From assembly GCA_022447665.1 (NCBI GenBank), contig JAKVAQ010000015.1, forward strand, positions 93,925-157,924: DNA of 64,000 nt, given 5' to 3'. A model generated the notes under the pieces. It worked only from the letters and a program-made list of their open reading frames with translations. It searched no databases and was not told where the DNA came from. Made by a program: the position numbers and the translations under genes. The DNA comes from Crocinitomicaceae bacterium (GTDB lineage: Bacteria > Bacteroidota > Bacteroidia > Flavobacteriales_D > Crocinitomicaceae). Numbering within the stretch: position 1 is the stretch's first letter; every line of letters begins with the position of its first letter. Positions 36,885 to 46,733 of this stretch are shown here, one piece after another.

Positions 36885-37742
36885 ATGAAAAAAATTCTAC
36901 TATTTGGTTCGCTTTTAGGCGGACTTGCACTAACACTCTCAATGATTTCAAACGAAGGCACTTTTCAAAAGTATCATTCAGATGGCTCGAATGAAACAGC
37001 ATCATCCGTGAATCCGCCTGCGGCAAAAACTGGGGCACCAGGAGAATCAAATTGCACGGGATGTCATTCTGGTACTGCCCAATCAGCAGCAGGAACTGTA
37101 GATTTTACTTTTGATGGAACATCATACATTCCTTCTCAAACATATAATATTACTATCAGTAATGCTACTGCTGGAGCGAAAAATGGATTCCAAATGACAA
37201 TACTTGACGATGGAGAAAACGCTGCGGGTACATTTGCCGCTGGAACGGGTTCAGGTACAACTACATCTGGGGGAAGAAATTACATTAGACAAACTTCTTC
37301 TGTTGGGGTTACAAGCTGGACTTTTCAATGGACAGCTCCAGCAACAGATATGGGAAACTTAACGGCCTACTACTCATATGCTGAGTCAAATAATAATGGT
37401 AGTACAAGTGGGGAAACCGTTTACTTGGGGCAATCAACTATCCCTGTAGACGCTACATTGAGCCTCAGTAAATACGAAGAAATTGAAGATCAATATAAAG
37501 TGTTTTACAATGATTTTACACAGCAATTGAATGTGGAATATGCGTTGTACTCAGATGCTAATATTGTTATTCAATTAATCGATTTGAACGGAAAATTAAT
37601 TCAAGAAATGAACCTTGGATCTCAATTTTCAGGAGAGCATTTAGAACAGATTAATTTACCTTCTGGATTACAAAGCGGTTTATACTTTGTATCTATGTTC
37701 CAAGATAATTTAGTGTTCAATAAGAAAGTATTCCTTCCTTAA
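36885..37742 (+). CDS. T9SS-exported protein with heme motif and choice-of-anchor-V-like domain
   Basis: A 285-residue protein. The signal segment is residues 1-22. A single heme-binding motif Cys57-Cys60-His61 (NCTGCHSGTAQ) follows, then a beta domain (about 65-185) of the choice-of-anchor V/Reeler-like type (SQTYNITISNATAGAKNGFQ, SWTFQWTAP). The last ~75 residues form a T9SS type A sorting domain (YALYSDANIVIQLIDLNGKL, LPSGLQSGLYFVSM). So it is predicted to be a cell-surface mono-heme protein. It lies just after the cytochrome-DUF5777 pair but has its own promoter. Confidence 0.87.
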   Translation: MKKILLFGSLLGGLALTLSMISNEGTFQKYHSDGSNETASSVNPPAAKTGAPGESNCTGCHSGTAQSAAGTVDFTFDGTSYIPSQTYNITISNATAGAKNGFQMTILDDGENAAGTFAAGTGSGTTTSGGRNYIRQTSSVGVTSWTFQWTAPATDMGNLTAYYSYAESNNNGSTSGETVYLGQSTIPVDATLSLSKYEEIEDQYKVFYNDFTQQLNVEYALYSDANIVIQLIDLNGKLIQEMNLGSQFSGEHLEQINLPSGLQSGLYFVSMFQDNLVFNKKVFLP

Positions 37743-37795
37743 TTTCTTGTGAATTATTTCATAAGGTAATCCTCTTTTCTTCACCTTATTGAGTT

Positions 37796-37803
37796 TATCT
37801 TTG
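37796..37803 (+). promoter_or_regulatory. Putative -7 element of the pgk-murF unit
   Basis: TATCTTTG fits TAnnTTTG and lies 17 bases before the pgk ATG. Confidence 0.5.
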
Positions 37804-37820
37804 CCAAATAATATTTTGGC

Positions 37821-39017
37821 ATGAGCAAGAAAATTAGCGATTACAATTTTTCAGGAAAACGCGCATTAATCCGCGTAGACTTTAACGTACCGTTGGACAA
37901 AAAAACAATGACAGTTACCGACGAAACAAGGATTAAGGCAGCTGTCCCAACCATTAAAAAAGTCTTGGAAGATGGCGGTAGCGTAGTTTTGATGTCGCAC
38001 ATGGGTCGTCCCAAAAATGCCCCAGAACCTCAGTTTTCATTAAAGAATATTATTCCGGCAATTGAGAAAAACTTAGGTGTAAATGTTGATTTTGCCCCAG
38101 ATGCAGTAGGGGTAACAGCTTTTGAAAAATCAGCTGCCTTAAACCCTGGCCAAGTCTTATTGCTTGAGAATTTGAGATTTCATTCAGGTGAGAAAAAAGG
38201 GGATATCGGTTTTGCCGAAAAGCTATCAAAGCATGGCGATGTTTATGTTAATGATGCTTTCGGAACGGCGCACAGAGCGCATGCATCCACTGCGGTAATT
38301 GCCAATAACTTTCCAGAAGAAAAAATGTTTGGATACCTAATTGAAAAGGAAATTATTAGTGTAGATAAGGTGTTAAACAGCGATGAAAAGCCCGTTACGG
38401 CTATTGTAGGTGGAGCAAAGGTATCTTCAAAAATTACGATTATCGAGGCTCTTTTAGATAATGTTGATAATCTTATTATAGGCGGTGGAATGGCCTACAC
38501 TTTCGTCAAAGCACAGGGAGGAAATATTGGTAATTCTTTGGTTGAGGAGGATTATTTAGATACAGCGTTAAAAATATTAGAGACCGCAAAAGCAAAAAAA
38601 GTTCAAGTATATATACCTACGGATACGATTATAGCGAATGAGTTTGCAAACGAGGCTGATACGCAGTCGGTGAATATTAATGAAATTCCTGATGGGTGGA
38701 TGGGGCTCGATATAGGTGAGGCATCAATAAAAACTTTCAATGAGGTAATACTTGAAAGCAAGCAAATTCTTTGGAATGGTCCAATGGGAGTTTTTGAAAT
38801 GGAAAACTTTCAAGCGGGAACAAAGGCAATAGCGTTGGCAGTTGCTGCTGCCACTTCGAAAGGAGCTTTTTCGCTTGTAGGGGGAGGAGATAGTGTTGCT
38901 GCGGTGAATAAGTTTAAGCTTGCTAATGAAGTGAGTCACGTTTCAACCGGAGGCGGAGCCATGTTAGAATATCTAGAAGGAATTGCTTTACCCGGAATTG
39001 CAGCAATACTAGGCTAA
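37821..39017 (+). CDS. pgk: Phosphoglycerate kinase
   Basis: A 398-residue glycolytic enzyme that makes ATP and 3-phosphoglycerate from 1,3-bisphosphoglycerate and ADP. Family blocks: [70 protein letters not shown] and GGGDSVAAV near the C-terminus. The length is normal. Its stop overlaps the murF start by one base. Confidence 0.98.
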   Translation: MSKKISDYNFSGKRALIRVDFNVPLDKKTMTVTDETRIKAAVPTIKKVLEDGGSVVLMSHMGRPKNAPEPQFSLKNIIPAIEKNLGVNVDFAPDAVGVTAFEKSAALNPGQVLLLENLRFHSGEKKGDIGFAEKLSKHGDVYVNDAFGTAHRAHASTAVIANNFPEEKMFGYLIEKEIISVDKVLNSDEKPVTAIVGGAKVSSKITIIEALLDNVDNLIIGGGMAYTFVKAQGGNIGNSLVEEDYLDTALKILETAKAKKVQVYIPTDTIIANEFANEADTQSVNINEIPDGWMGLDIGEASIKTFNEVILESKQILWNGPMGVFEMENFQAGTKAIALAVAAATSKGAFSLVGGGDSVAAVNKFKLANEVSHVSTGGGAMLEYLEGIALPGIAAILG

Positions 39018-40297
39018 TGGAAATCACGGAGCTTTATAAACTCTTTTTAGAGGCAGATGGTATTTGTACAGACACTCGGAAAATTGTGCCTGGAACCCTC
39101 TTCTTTGCGCTGAAAGGTGCCAATTTTAATGGAAATGCTTTTGCGCAAAAGGCGATTGAAGAAGGTTGTGTAGCTGCAATTGTTGATGAGGAGGATAAAG
39201 CGGGAGACAAGATTTTTTACGTTAAGGATGTGTTGAAAGCGTTGCAGGATATAGCGCTGCATCACAGACGACAATTTGATATTCCGGTGCTAGGAATTAC
39301 AGGTAGTAACGGTAAAACGACTACTAAAGAGCTTATTGGAGCTGTTCTTGAAAAGAAATACAATCTCTTAATTACTGAGGGGAATCTAAACAATCATTTA
39401 GGTGTTCCATTTACGCTTTTAAGGCTAACAGGTGATCACGAGATGGCTATCATAGAAATGGGGGCGAATAAGCCAGGAGATATTAAAGAACTAGCCGAAA
39501 TTGCGGAGCCTGATTTTGGAGTTATCACCAATATTGGAGCAGCACACATTGAAGGGTTTGGTACAATTCAAGGAGTGATCAATACTAAAACGGAACTTTA
39601 CCGAAATATTGAAGAACGTGCTGGCGTTTTGTTTGTGAATCAGGATGATGAAATACTAACTTCGAATCTTCCTGAAGGGATTAAAACAGTCTCATATTCG
39701 AGTAAGTCAGAATCTGGAATTATTGGGAAGGTTGAAAATTTAACCCCTTTTTTAGAGTTCAGTTGGAAGGTGGGAGATGGAATAAGCCGGCGAGTTGCCT
39801 CTAACCTCGTTGGAAGCTATAACTTGTACAATTTTCTTACGGCTATTTGTATCGGTGATTATTTTGATGTTGATCATGATGAGATCTCCAAAGCCCTGGC
39901 AGAATACATTCCTAGTAATAATAGATCACAAGTTCAAAAAACAGAACGCAATACCTTAGTAGTTGACTGTTATAATGCCAATCCCACTAGCATGAAGGCG
40001 GCCTTAGAAAATTTTGAAGGCATTCATCACGAGAATAAATGGTTAATTCTCGGTTCTATGCGGGAGTTGGGGCATATTGAAAAAGAAGAGCACCAAAAGG
40101 TTGCCACTTACTTATTGAGTTCTGATGTGAACTATTTTTTAGTTGGTGAAGAGTTTGAAGGTATGGTGGAAAATAACTGGTTTCCTACTACACAAGATCT
40201 AATAGCAAGCGGTCAATTGTCTCAATTAAATAACGGTTTAGTCCTGTTGAAAGCGTCACGCGGAATAGGATTAGAAAAGTTAATTCCAGAATTATAG
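39017..40297 (+). CDS. murF: UDP-N-acetylmuramoyl-tripeptide--D-alanyl-D-alanine ligase
   Basis: A 426-residue Mur ligase that adds D-Ala-D-Ala to the peptidoglycan precursor. The P-loop is GITGSNGKTTTKEL (about residue 95), with NLNNHLGVPFTLLRL, MGANKPGDI and DCYNANPTSMKAAL (Mur ligase central and C-terminal blocks) following. It is slightly shorter than E. coli MurF, as in other Bacteroidota. Translation is coupled to pgk by a TAATG overlap, and it is followed by the terminator at 40302. Confidence 0.97.
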   Translation: MEITELYKLFLEADGICTDTRKIVPGTLFFALKGANFNGNAFAQKAIEEGCVAAIVDEEDKAGDKIFYVKDVLKALQDIALHHRRQFDIPVLGITGSNGKTTTKELIGAVLEKKYNLLITEGNLNNHLGVPFTLLRLTGDHEMAIIEMGANKPGDIKELAEIAEPDFGVITNIGAAHIEGFGTIQGVINTKTELYRNIEERAGVLFVNQDDEILTSNLPEGIKTVSYSSKSESGIIGKVENLTPFLEFSWKVGDGISRRVASNLVGSYNLYNFLTAICIGDYFDVDHDEISKALAEYIPSNNRSQVQKTERNTLVVDCYNANPTSMKAALENFEGIHHENKWLILGSMRELGHIEKEEHQKVATYLLSSDVNYFLVGEEFEGMVENNWFPTTQDLIASGQLSQLNNGLVLLKASRGIGLEKLIPEL

Positions 40298-40301
40298 GCA
40301 T

Positions 40302-40330
40302 AAAAAAAGCGGAGCTTAACTCCGCCTTTT
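40302..40330. terminator. Bidirectional intrinsic terminator
   Basis: Hairpin GCGGAG / CTCCGC with loop CTTAA has an A-run on the left (seven A) and T-run on the right (TTTT), so it can stop murF transcripts (+) and acyl-CoA dehydrogenase transcripts (-); the minus-strand T-run is the stronger one. Confidence 0.85.
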
Positions 40331-40350
40331 AGATTATATCTATCTAATAA

Positions 40351-41493
40351 TTAGTCTTTCAATAATTCTCTAGAGATTACAATTTTTTGGATTTCAGAAG
40401 TTCCTTCGTATATCTGTGTAATCTTAGCATCACGCATTAAACGTTCAACGTGGTATTCACGAACATATCCGTATCCACCGTGAATTTGAACAGCTTCCGT
40501 TGTACACGATTGTGCAATATCCGAAGCAAAAAGCTTAGCCATTGCCGCTTCTTGAGCGTACTCTTCACCATTGTCTTTTTTCACTGCCGCATTTAGGCAC
40601 ATTAATCGCGCTGCGTCTACTTGCGTGGCCATGTCGGCCAGTTTAAATGCAACTGCTTGGTGTTTATGAATTTCTTTTCCGAATGTTTGACGTTCTTTAG
40701 AATAAGCTACTGCCAACTCTAAAGCTCCACTGGCAATTCCCATAGCTTGTGCAGCAATTCCGATTCTTCCTCCGCCCAGTACTTTCATCGCGAATTTGAA
40801 TCCGAATCCATCTTCTCCAAGCCTATTTTCTTTAGGAACTTTTACGTCATTGAAAATTAAAGTATGTGTATCAGAACCTCTAATACCCATTTTATCCTCC
40901 TTCTCACCAACAATAAATCCTTCCATTCCACGCTCAACAATCAAAGCATTTATTCCGTGGTGTTTTTTCTCCTTATCAGTTTGAGCGATAACGATGTATA
41001 TTGAAGCCGAACTACCGTTAGTAATCCAGTTTTTTGTTCCGTTCAATAAATAATGATCTCCTTTGTCTTCAGCTGTAGTTCTCTGTGAAGTAGCGTCAGA
41101 TCCAGCTTCAGGTTCTGAAAGACAGAAAGCTCCAATTTTCTCACCTCTTGCAATAGGTGCTAAAAATTTTTGCTTTTGCTCTTCGGTTCCATATGTCTCA
41201 AGTCCCCAATTTACAAGTGAATTACAAACCGACATACACACAGCCATTGATGCATCAACCTTCGAAATCTCTTCCATCGCTAATACATATGATACTGTAT
41301 CCATTCCGCCTCCACCATACTGAGGGTCTACCATCATTCCAAAAAATCCTAATTCGCCAAGTTGTTTAGCTTCAGCTTCTGGAAATTTTGCATGAATATC
41401 ACGTTCAATAACACCAGGCTTCAATACATTCTGAGCGAAATCACGAGCTGCGTCTCGAACGGCTAATTGTTCTTCTGTAAATTTAAAATCCAT
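40351..41493 (-). CDS. Acyl-CoA dehydrogenase
   Basis: A 380-residue flavoprotein from ATG 41493 (MDFKFTEEQLAVRD, preferred to a start 10 codons upstream). Signatures: FCLSEPEAGSDATSQRT (FAD/substrate binding), KNWITNGSSAS, QRQTFGKEIHKHQAV-like block and IYEGTSEIQKIVISRELL, in which the Glu is the catalytic base of short/medium-chain enzymes. It oxidises acyl-CoA to enoyl-CoA in beta-oxidation or branched-chain amino acid breakdown; the exact substrate is not evident. Confidence 0.96.
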   Translation of the reverse strand: MDFKFTEEQLAVRDAARDFAQNVLKPGVIERDIHAKFPEAEAKQLGELGFFGMMVDPQYGGGGMDTVSYVLAMEEISKVDASMAVCMSVCNSLVNWGLETYGTEEQKQKFLAPIARGEKIGAFCLSEPEAGSDATSQRTTAEDKGDHYLLNGTKNWITNGSSASIYIVIAQTDKEKKHHGINALIVERGMEGFIVGEKEDKMGIRGSDTHTLIFNDVKVPKENRLGEDGFGFKFAMKVLGGGRIGIAAQAMGIASGALELAVAYSKERQTFGKEIHKHQAVAFKLADMATQVDAARLMCLNAAVKKDNGEEYAQEAAMAKLFASDIAQSCTTEAVQIHGGYGYVREYHVERLMRDAKITQIYEGTSEIQKIVISRELLKD

Positions 41494-41581
41494 AGAGTTG
41501 CTAATTTTTTCTGAGAGCTGCAAATTTAATCATAAATTCACAACGTTATACCTTCTATCTAGCAATAAAACATGTTTCTGA

Positions 41582-42673
41582 ATGAAAAGTTTCGTTCAAA
41601 AATTCAAACATCTAAACACTTATAAAGTACTTGGTTTAATGTCAGGTACTTCAGAAGATGGAGTTGATCTATGTTTTGCCAATTTTAGAATTGAAAACGG
41701 TAAATGGTTCTATGAAATATTGGAGGCCGATACCTTGTCGTATAGTCAAGACGAGTTAAGTATTATTCATTGGGCTTATGCTGGAAAAGGAACCAATATC
41801 CAGAAATTTGATTTGGATTATGGCAAAGTTCTGCACAGTAAGATTAGTCAATTCATAGAAAAACATACTATAGCTCCTGATTTCATCTGTTCTCACGGAC
41901 ATACCATATTTCATCAACCTGAAAATGGAATCACCGTGCAAATAGGAAATGGACAATTTTTGGCGAATGAACTTGGTATACCTGTGATGGCAGACTTTAG
42001 ATCTTTTGATGTGTCTTTAGGCGGACAAGGTGCGCCATTGGTTCCGATAGGCGATGAGCTTTTGTTTTCTAATTACGATGCTTGTCTAAATCTTGGAGGG
42101 TTCAGTAACATAAGTATGAACAGGGATGGAGAAAGAATAGCTTTTGATATTTCACCAGCCAATCTACCAATGAATCTATTGGTACAAAGTGAGACAGATA
42201 AACACTATGATAAAAATGGTGATTTAGCAAGAACAGGAAAGGTTAATCACGATTTATTGAACAGACTTAATGGTATAGAGTTTTACCAACAAGATCCGCC
42301 AAAATCTCTCGGACAAGAGTGGTTGCAAAAGGAGTTTATGCCCTTGGTTCCTAAAGATCTTTCGTTGAATGATCAGTTGGCAACAATCATTCATCATATT
42401 CAATATCAAATATTTAAGGTGTTCGATAAGTATAACATTAAAAACTGTCTAGTTACGGGTGGAGGTGCTAAGAATCACTATTTAATGGAATTTTTAACAA
42501 AGAGTGGTAATACCGAAATTATTATCCCTGATGACAATACTGTCGACTTTAAAGAAGCACTAGTCTTTGCATTTCTTGGAATACTGAAGGTTAGAGGAGA
42601 AGTGAATACGCTGAAGTCGGTTACGGGAGCAAGTCGAGATTCAAGTGGAGGAAAAGTATTTCTTCCAGGTTAA
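41582..42673 (+). CDS. anmK: Anhydro-N-acetylmuramic acid kinase
   Basis: A 363-residue sugar kinase of the peptidoglycan recycling pathway that phosphorylates 1,6-anhydroMurNAc. The ATP-binding block LGLMSGTSEDGVDL is near residue 18; HGHTIFHQPENGITVQIGNG, DFRSFDVSLGGQGAPLVPIGDELLF and TGGGAKNHYLMEFL follow in the family order. It is divergent from the acyl-CoA dehydrogenase gene. Confidence 0.96.
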   Translation: MKSFVQKFKHLNTYKVLGLMSGTSEDGVDLCFANFRIENGKWFYEILEADTLSYSQDELSIIHWAYAGKGTNIQKFDLDYGKVLHSKISQFIEKHTIAPDFICSHGHTIFHQPENGITVQIGNGQFLANELGIPVMADFRSFDVSLGGQGAPLVPIGDELLFSNYDACLNLGGFSNISMNRDGERIAFDISPANLPMNLLVQSETDKHYDKNGDLARTGKVNHDLLNRLNGIEFYQQDPPKSLGQEWLQKEFMPLVPKDLSLNDQLATIIHHIQYQIFKVFDKYNIKNCLVTGGGAKNHYLMEFLTKSGNTEIIIPDDNTVDFKEALVFAFLGILKVRGEVNTLKSVTGASRDSSGGKVFLPG

Positions 42674-42727
42674 CAGAAACTGTTTAAAAACTTTGGAAGT
42701 CTAGAATTTACAAGTTAAAATCTTTCT

Positions 42728-42735
42728 TATTTTTG
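42728..42735 (+). promoter_or_regulatory. Putative -7 element of the 42759 dehydrogenase gene
   Basis: TATTTTTG fits TAnnTTTG, 23 bases before the ATG. Confidence 0.45.
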
Positions 42736-42758
42736 CTCACTTTGATTTAAATCATTTC

Positions 42759-43988
42759 ATGAAAGAATTACTTGAGAAATTCGAGAACAAACGTCCAGAG
42801 GTTGTTTTTGAATGGAAAGACGCCGAGACCGAAGCAGAAGGCTGGGTAGTCATTAACTCTCTAAGAGGTGGAGCAGCAGGTGGTGGAACGAGAATGAGAG
42901 TAGGATTAGATAAGCGCGAGGTGGAGTCATTAGCGAAGACAATGGAGGTAAAATTCACCGTTGCGGGCCCTCAAATTGGAGGTGCAAAATCAGGAATAAA
43001 TTTTGACCCTAAAGATCCAAGAAAAAAAGGTGTTTTAAAAAGATGGTATGCTGCGGTAACGCCATTGTTAAAGCATTATTACGGAACGGGGGGAGACCTT
43101 AATGTAGATGAAATACATGAGGTAATTCCAATCACTGAAGATTGTGGAGTTTGGCACCCTCAAGAAGGGGTTTTTAATGGGCATTTTCAACCGCGAGAAT
43201 CACAAAAAATCAATCGAATCGGACAGCTTCGTTACGGAGTTTTGAAGGTGATTGAAGACGAAAAATATACACCCAGTGTTGAGCGTAAATATGTTGTAGC
43301 AGACATGATTACAGGATACGGGGTAAGTGAGGCAATCTTACATTACTACAATATTTGGGGCGGAAATATCCAAGGTAAACGAGTAGTTGTTCAAGGTTGG
43401 GGTAATGTAGGTTCGGCAGCGGCATTTTATTTAGCTCAAGCAGGGGCTAAAATCGTTGGAATTATTGATCGCGTTGGTGGATTAATCAACGAAGAAGGAT
43501 TCACTTTTGAGGAAATTACAGAGCTATTCCTTAACAAGAATGGAAACGAACTTTCATCACCGAATATGCTTTCTTTTGATGAAGTAAATAGTAAAATTTG
43601 GGATATTAACGCTGAGGTTTTTGCGCCTTGTGCTGCTTCGCGATTAATTACCCAAGATCAAATAGATCGAATGATCGCTTCAGGGTTGGAAGTTGTTTCA
43701 TGTGGTGCCAATGTACCTTTCGCAGATAAGGAGATTTTCTTCGGCCCTATTGCAGACAATGCTGATGAAAAAGTTGCTATAATACCTGACTTCATTTCTA
43801 ACTGCGGTATGGCGAGAGTTTTCGCTTACCTTATGAGTGAAGATTTAGATAAGATAACAGACGAAGGTGTTTTTGCCGATACTTCAAAAATCATAAAAGA
43901 TGCTCTAGTAGCAACGAATAGCAAAAACTCCAATAAAACAGGAATAGCAAAATCGGCTTTCGAGATTGCTTTGAACAAACTCATTTAA
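42759..43988 (+). CDS. Glu/Leu/Phe/Val family amino acid dehydrogenase
   Basis: A 409-residue NAD(P)-dependent dehydrogenase. The catalytic-lysine region is GPQIGGAKSGINFDP, the second acidic region TGGDLNVDEIHEV, and the nucleotide-binding Rossmann motif VVQGWGNVGSAAAFYLAQAG. SCGANVPFAD and FISNCGMARVFAY are typical C-terminal blocks. It deaminates an amino acid to the 2-oxo acid, but the preferred substrate (Glu, Leu, Val) cannot be fixed by eye. nhaD follows after 12 bases. Confidence 0.92.
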   Translation: MKELLEKFENKRPEVVFEWKDAETEAEGWVVINSLRGGAAGGGTRMRVGLDKREVESLAKTMEVKFTVAGPQIGGAKSGINFDPKDPRKKGVLKRWYAAVTPLLKHYYGTGGDLNVDEIHEVIPITEDCGVWHPQEGVFNGHFQPRESQKINRIGQLRYGVLKVIEDEKYTPSVERKYVVADMITGYGVSEAILHYYNIWGGNIQGKRVVVQGWGNVGSAAAFYLAQAGAKIVGIIDRVGGLINEEGFTFEEITELFLNKNGNELSSPNMLSFDEVNSKIWDINAEVFAPCAASRLITQDQIDRMIASGLEVVSCGANVPFADKEIFFGPIADNADEKVAIIPDFISNCGMARVFAYLMSEDLDKITDEGVFADTSKIIKDALVATNSKNSNKTGIAKSAFEIALNKLI

Positions 43989-44000
43989 TAAGACAAGAAC

Positions 44001-45500
44001 ATGGGAATTGAAATGATAATGGTAATTGTTTTCGTGGTAGGATACCTCGCAATTGCCCTTGAACACAATATTAAAGTAGACAAAGCAGCATCAGCCCTTT
44101 TAATTGGTATGATTTGTTGGGGAATGTATGCCATTTGGCCTGAAGATCACTTGGGGGTAGATGAAGGCGTTACTGTTAAGGAACTATCTATGGATACGAC
44201 TATAGCAGAGCATAATCCTCGGTTTCACGATGCCATGTATAAAGAACAAATGCATGATGCAGATTCGCTTAAACTGAACTATCAGCCTGGTGCGTATAAA
44301 AACTTACCTACTAGAAATCCCGAAGAAACGCATACATATGTTCAGCATTATGTAGAGCATGGATTAATGCATCACCTTTATGACATTGCAGGTATTCTAT
44401 TCTTCCTGTTGGGAGCTATGACTATTGTAGAGTTGATTGATGCCCATGAAGGATTTGCAATAATTACAGACCGGATTAAAACGACCAATAAGATTACCTT
44501 ACTCTGGGTCATCTGTATTCTAACGTTCTTTATGTCCGCCGCACTGGATAACTTAACGACTTCCATTGTAATGATATCCGTAATACGGAAGCTAATAAAG
44601 AGTCAAGAGACACGTTGGCTGTTTGGTGGATTTATCATTATTGCTGCGAATGCCGGTGGTGCATGGTCTCCTATCGGAGATGTTACAACAACAATGTTAT
44701 GGAACAACGGTCAAATCCCGTCAACTACAATAATTATAGTTAACCTAATTATACCTTCACTAGTTGCTTTATTAGTACCACTAGGTATTGCTTCATTCTT
44801 AGTGAAAGGGCAAGTGGAAAGACCAGATGTTGTAGTGAACTCAGAACATGCAGATTTAACTACACCAAGAGAGAGAAATTTTGTATTCTTCTTAGGATTG
44901 GCCGGGTTATTATTCGTCCCAGTATTTAAGACGTTAACACACTTACCTCCTTTTACAGGGATGATGTTAAGTTTAGGTGTTTTATGGATGGCGACTGAAA
45001 TCCTACACTCTAAAAAGACAAAAGAGTTAAGAAGAAACTTATCAGTGATCTCTGTACTGCAAAAAGTAGATACAGCTTCCGTTTTATTCTTCTTAGGAAT
45101 TTTGATGGCTGTTGCGGCATTGCAAGAGGTTGGTCACTTAAATGAGGTGGCTGGATTCTTAGAAAGTGCAATGAATGGTAATATGTACACTATTAATGTG
45201 AGTATAGGATTACTCTCTGCAATTGTAGATAACGTTCCATTGGTGGCAGCGGCTCAAGGTATGTATCCTATATCACATGAAGCAGGCAGTATTTATGCAG
45301 CGAACGGTGAGTTCTGGCAGTTCTTAGCTTACTGTGCTGGTACAGGAGGATCTGCATTGATTATCGGTTCTGCTGCAGGTGTAGCAGTAATGGGATTAGA
45401 AAAGATTAGTTTTGGATGGTACCTAAAGAAAATTAGTTTGTACGCAATAGTAGGTTATGCTGCAGGTGCCTTCACTTATTTTATGATGTTTAAGCCTTAA
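44001..45500 (+). CDS. nhaD: NhaD-type Na+/H+ antiporter
   Basis: A 499-residue membrane protein of the ion transporter superfamily. About 12 hydrophobic segments and the NhaD blocks FFLLGAMTIVELIDAHEGF, MSAALDNLTTSIVMISVIRK, NAGGAWSPIGDVTTTMLWNN and AIVDNVPLVAAAQGM are visible. It exchanges Na+ or Li+ for protons, as expected for a marine or saline habitat. A polar loop of about 75 residues (roughly 50-125, with HTYVQHYVEHGLMHHLYD) separates the first segments from the core and seems longer than in classical NhaD. Confidence 0.93.
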   Translation: MGIEMIMVIVFVVGYLAIALEHNIKVDKAASALLIGMICWGMYAIWPEDHLGVDEGVTVKELSMDTTIAEHNPRFHDAMYKEQMHDADSLKLNYQPGAYKNLPTRNPEETHTYVQHYVEHGLMHHLYDIAGILFFLLGAMTIVELIDAHEGFAIITDRIKTTNKITLLWVICILTFFMSAALDNLTTSIVMISVIRKLIKSQETRWLFGGFIIIAANAGGAWSPIGDVTTTMLWNNGQIPSTTIIIVNLIIPSLVALLVPLGIASFLVKGQVERPDVVVNSEHADLTTPRERNFVFFLGLAGLLFVPVFKTLTHLPPFTGMMLSLGVLWMATEILHSKKTKELRRNLSVISVLQKVDTASVLFFLGILMAVAALQEVGHLNEVAGFLESAMNGNMYTINVSIGLLSAIVDNVPLVAAAQGMYPISHEAGSIYAANGEFWQFLAYCAGTGGSALIIGSAAGVAVMGLEKISFGWYLKKISLYAIVGYAAGAFTYFMMFKP

Positions 45501-45549
45501 CCCGGGTAACCAAAAAATTGAATAACGTTTATAATTAAAAATTGACTGC

Positions 45550-46257
45550 ATGAACAGTTTATTGCTTTTACTTCAAGGAACGAATTTGACTGAGACAGAT
45601 AGTACTCAAGTTGAAAACGGTATTAACGACCTAACGAAAGATATTCCAATTTGGGACCTCGTTATGGAAGGCGGATGGGTAATGATTCCACTAGCTATTT
45701 TATCCGTGCTTACTGTTTACATATTCGTTGAGAGATTCTTGTCTATTAATAAGGCGCTTAAGGATGAGAAAGACTTTATGCCGAAGGTAAAAGAATACCT
45801 TATAGACGGTAAAATTGATTCAGCAAGAGACTTATGCAATCAAACCAACAACCCTGCAGCACGCATGGTAGAGAAAGGGATTTCTAGAATTGGAAAACCA
45901 ATGAAAGATATTGTAAGCTCTATTGAAAACGTAGGTAAATTAGAGATTTATACACTGGAAAGAAGATTAAGCTTTCTTGCTACGGCTTCAGGCGTTGCGC
46001 CGATGATTGGATTCTTAGGAACAACTCTTGGTATGGTAAGAACATTTCACGCTATGAAATTTGAGGCTACCATTGAGCTGCAAACTATTTCAGGTGGTAT
46101 TATGGAAGCAATGGTAACTACCGTTGCAGGTCTTATTGTGGGGATTTTGGCTTATATGGCATACAACTTCTTAGTTGCTAAAGTAAATAAGGTAATTCAC
46201 ACCATGGAGGGAGCTTCTATTGAGTTCCTTGATCTACTAAATGAACCAGGAAAATAG
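45550..46257 (+). CDS. exbB: MotA/TolQ/ExbB proton channel protein
   Basis: A 235-residue membrane protein. A first membrane helix is at about residues 38-58 (MIPLAILSVLTVYIFVERF), a cytoplasmic loop of ~75 residues follows, then two helices: LSFLATASGVAPMIGFLGTTLGM (about 140-162) and TTVAGLIVGILAYMAY (about 193-210). GTTLGM and the Thr/Pro pattern are those of ExbB/TolQ. It forms the proton-driven stator with ExbD and energises TonB-dependent outer-membrane transport. Next gene exbD after 2 bases. Confidence 0.95.
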   Translation: MNSLLLLLQGTNLTETDSTQVENGINDLTKDIPIWDLVMEGGWVMIPLAILSVLTVYIFVERFLSINKALKDEKDFMPKVKEYLIDGKIDSARDLCNQTNNPAARMVEKGISRIGKPMKDIVSSIENVGKLEIYTLERRLSFLATASGVAPMIGFLGTTLGMVRTFHAMKFEATIELQTISGGIMEAMVTTVAGLIVGILAYMAYNFLVAKVNKVIHTMEGASIEFLDLLNEPGK

Positions 46258-46259
46258 CC

Positions 46260-46661
46260 ATGGATTTAGGAAGAAGAAATAAAGTAAAACTTGAGGGAGG
46301 AATGTCTTCAATGACAGACCTTATCTTCTTGATGCTGATCTTTTTCATCATCATGTCTACTATGGCGAAGAATACTTTGCCAGTTGATCTACCTTCGAAT
46401 AGCAGTGCAAATAAAGATAATGCAGACGGTCCAGTAGAAATTGGTATTACAGAGAACAATACGTATTTCTTTGATCCAAATAATCCTGAGAACTATACAT
46501 TTGAAGAGGTTATAGGTGTGCTGGAGCAAAAGATGGCGGAATCAGGTCAAGAGAACCTAAAGATTTCTGGTGATAAAGCGGCGAATTACGAAACGATATT
46601 CAATATCATCGCCTTGGCCAAACAAAAGGAGTGGAAGCCCGTTCTTACCTATTCAAAATAG
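46260..46661 (+). CDS. exbD: ExbD/TolR family protein
   Basis: A 133-residue protein with one N-terminal membrane helix (MTDLIFLMLIFFIIMSTMA, residues about 19-37) that contains the conserved Asp in SSMTDLIFLML, needed for proton flow. The periplasmic domain has a short IGITENNTYFFD strand and a C-terminal helix. It partners the ExbB protein upstream and the TonB protein downstream. Confidence 0.93.
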   Translation: MDLGRRNKVKLEGGMSSMTDLIFLMLIFFIIMSTMAKNTLPVDLPSNSSANKDNADGPVEIGITENNTYFFDPNNPENYTFEEVIGVLEQKMAESGQENLKISGDKAANYETIFNIIALAKQKEWKPVLTYSK

Positions 46662-46733
46662 ATCTTAACAGATTTTCGGAATAATTTTTGAACCTCTTCC
46701 TTTGTCAGGCGTATAATATTAAAAAGCAGGCTT

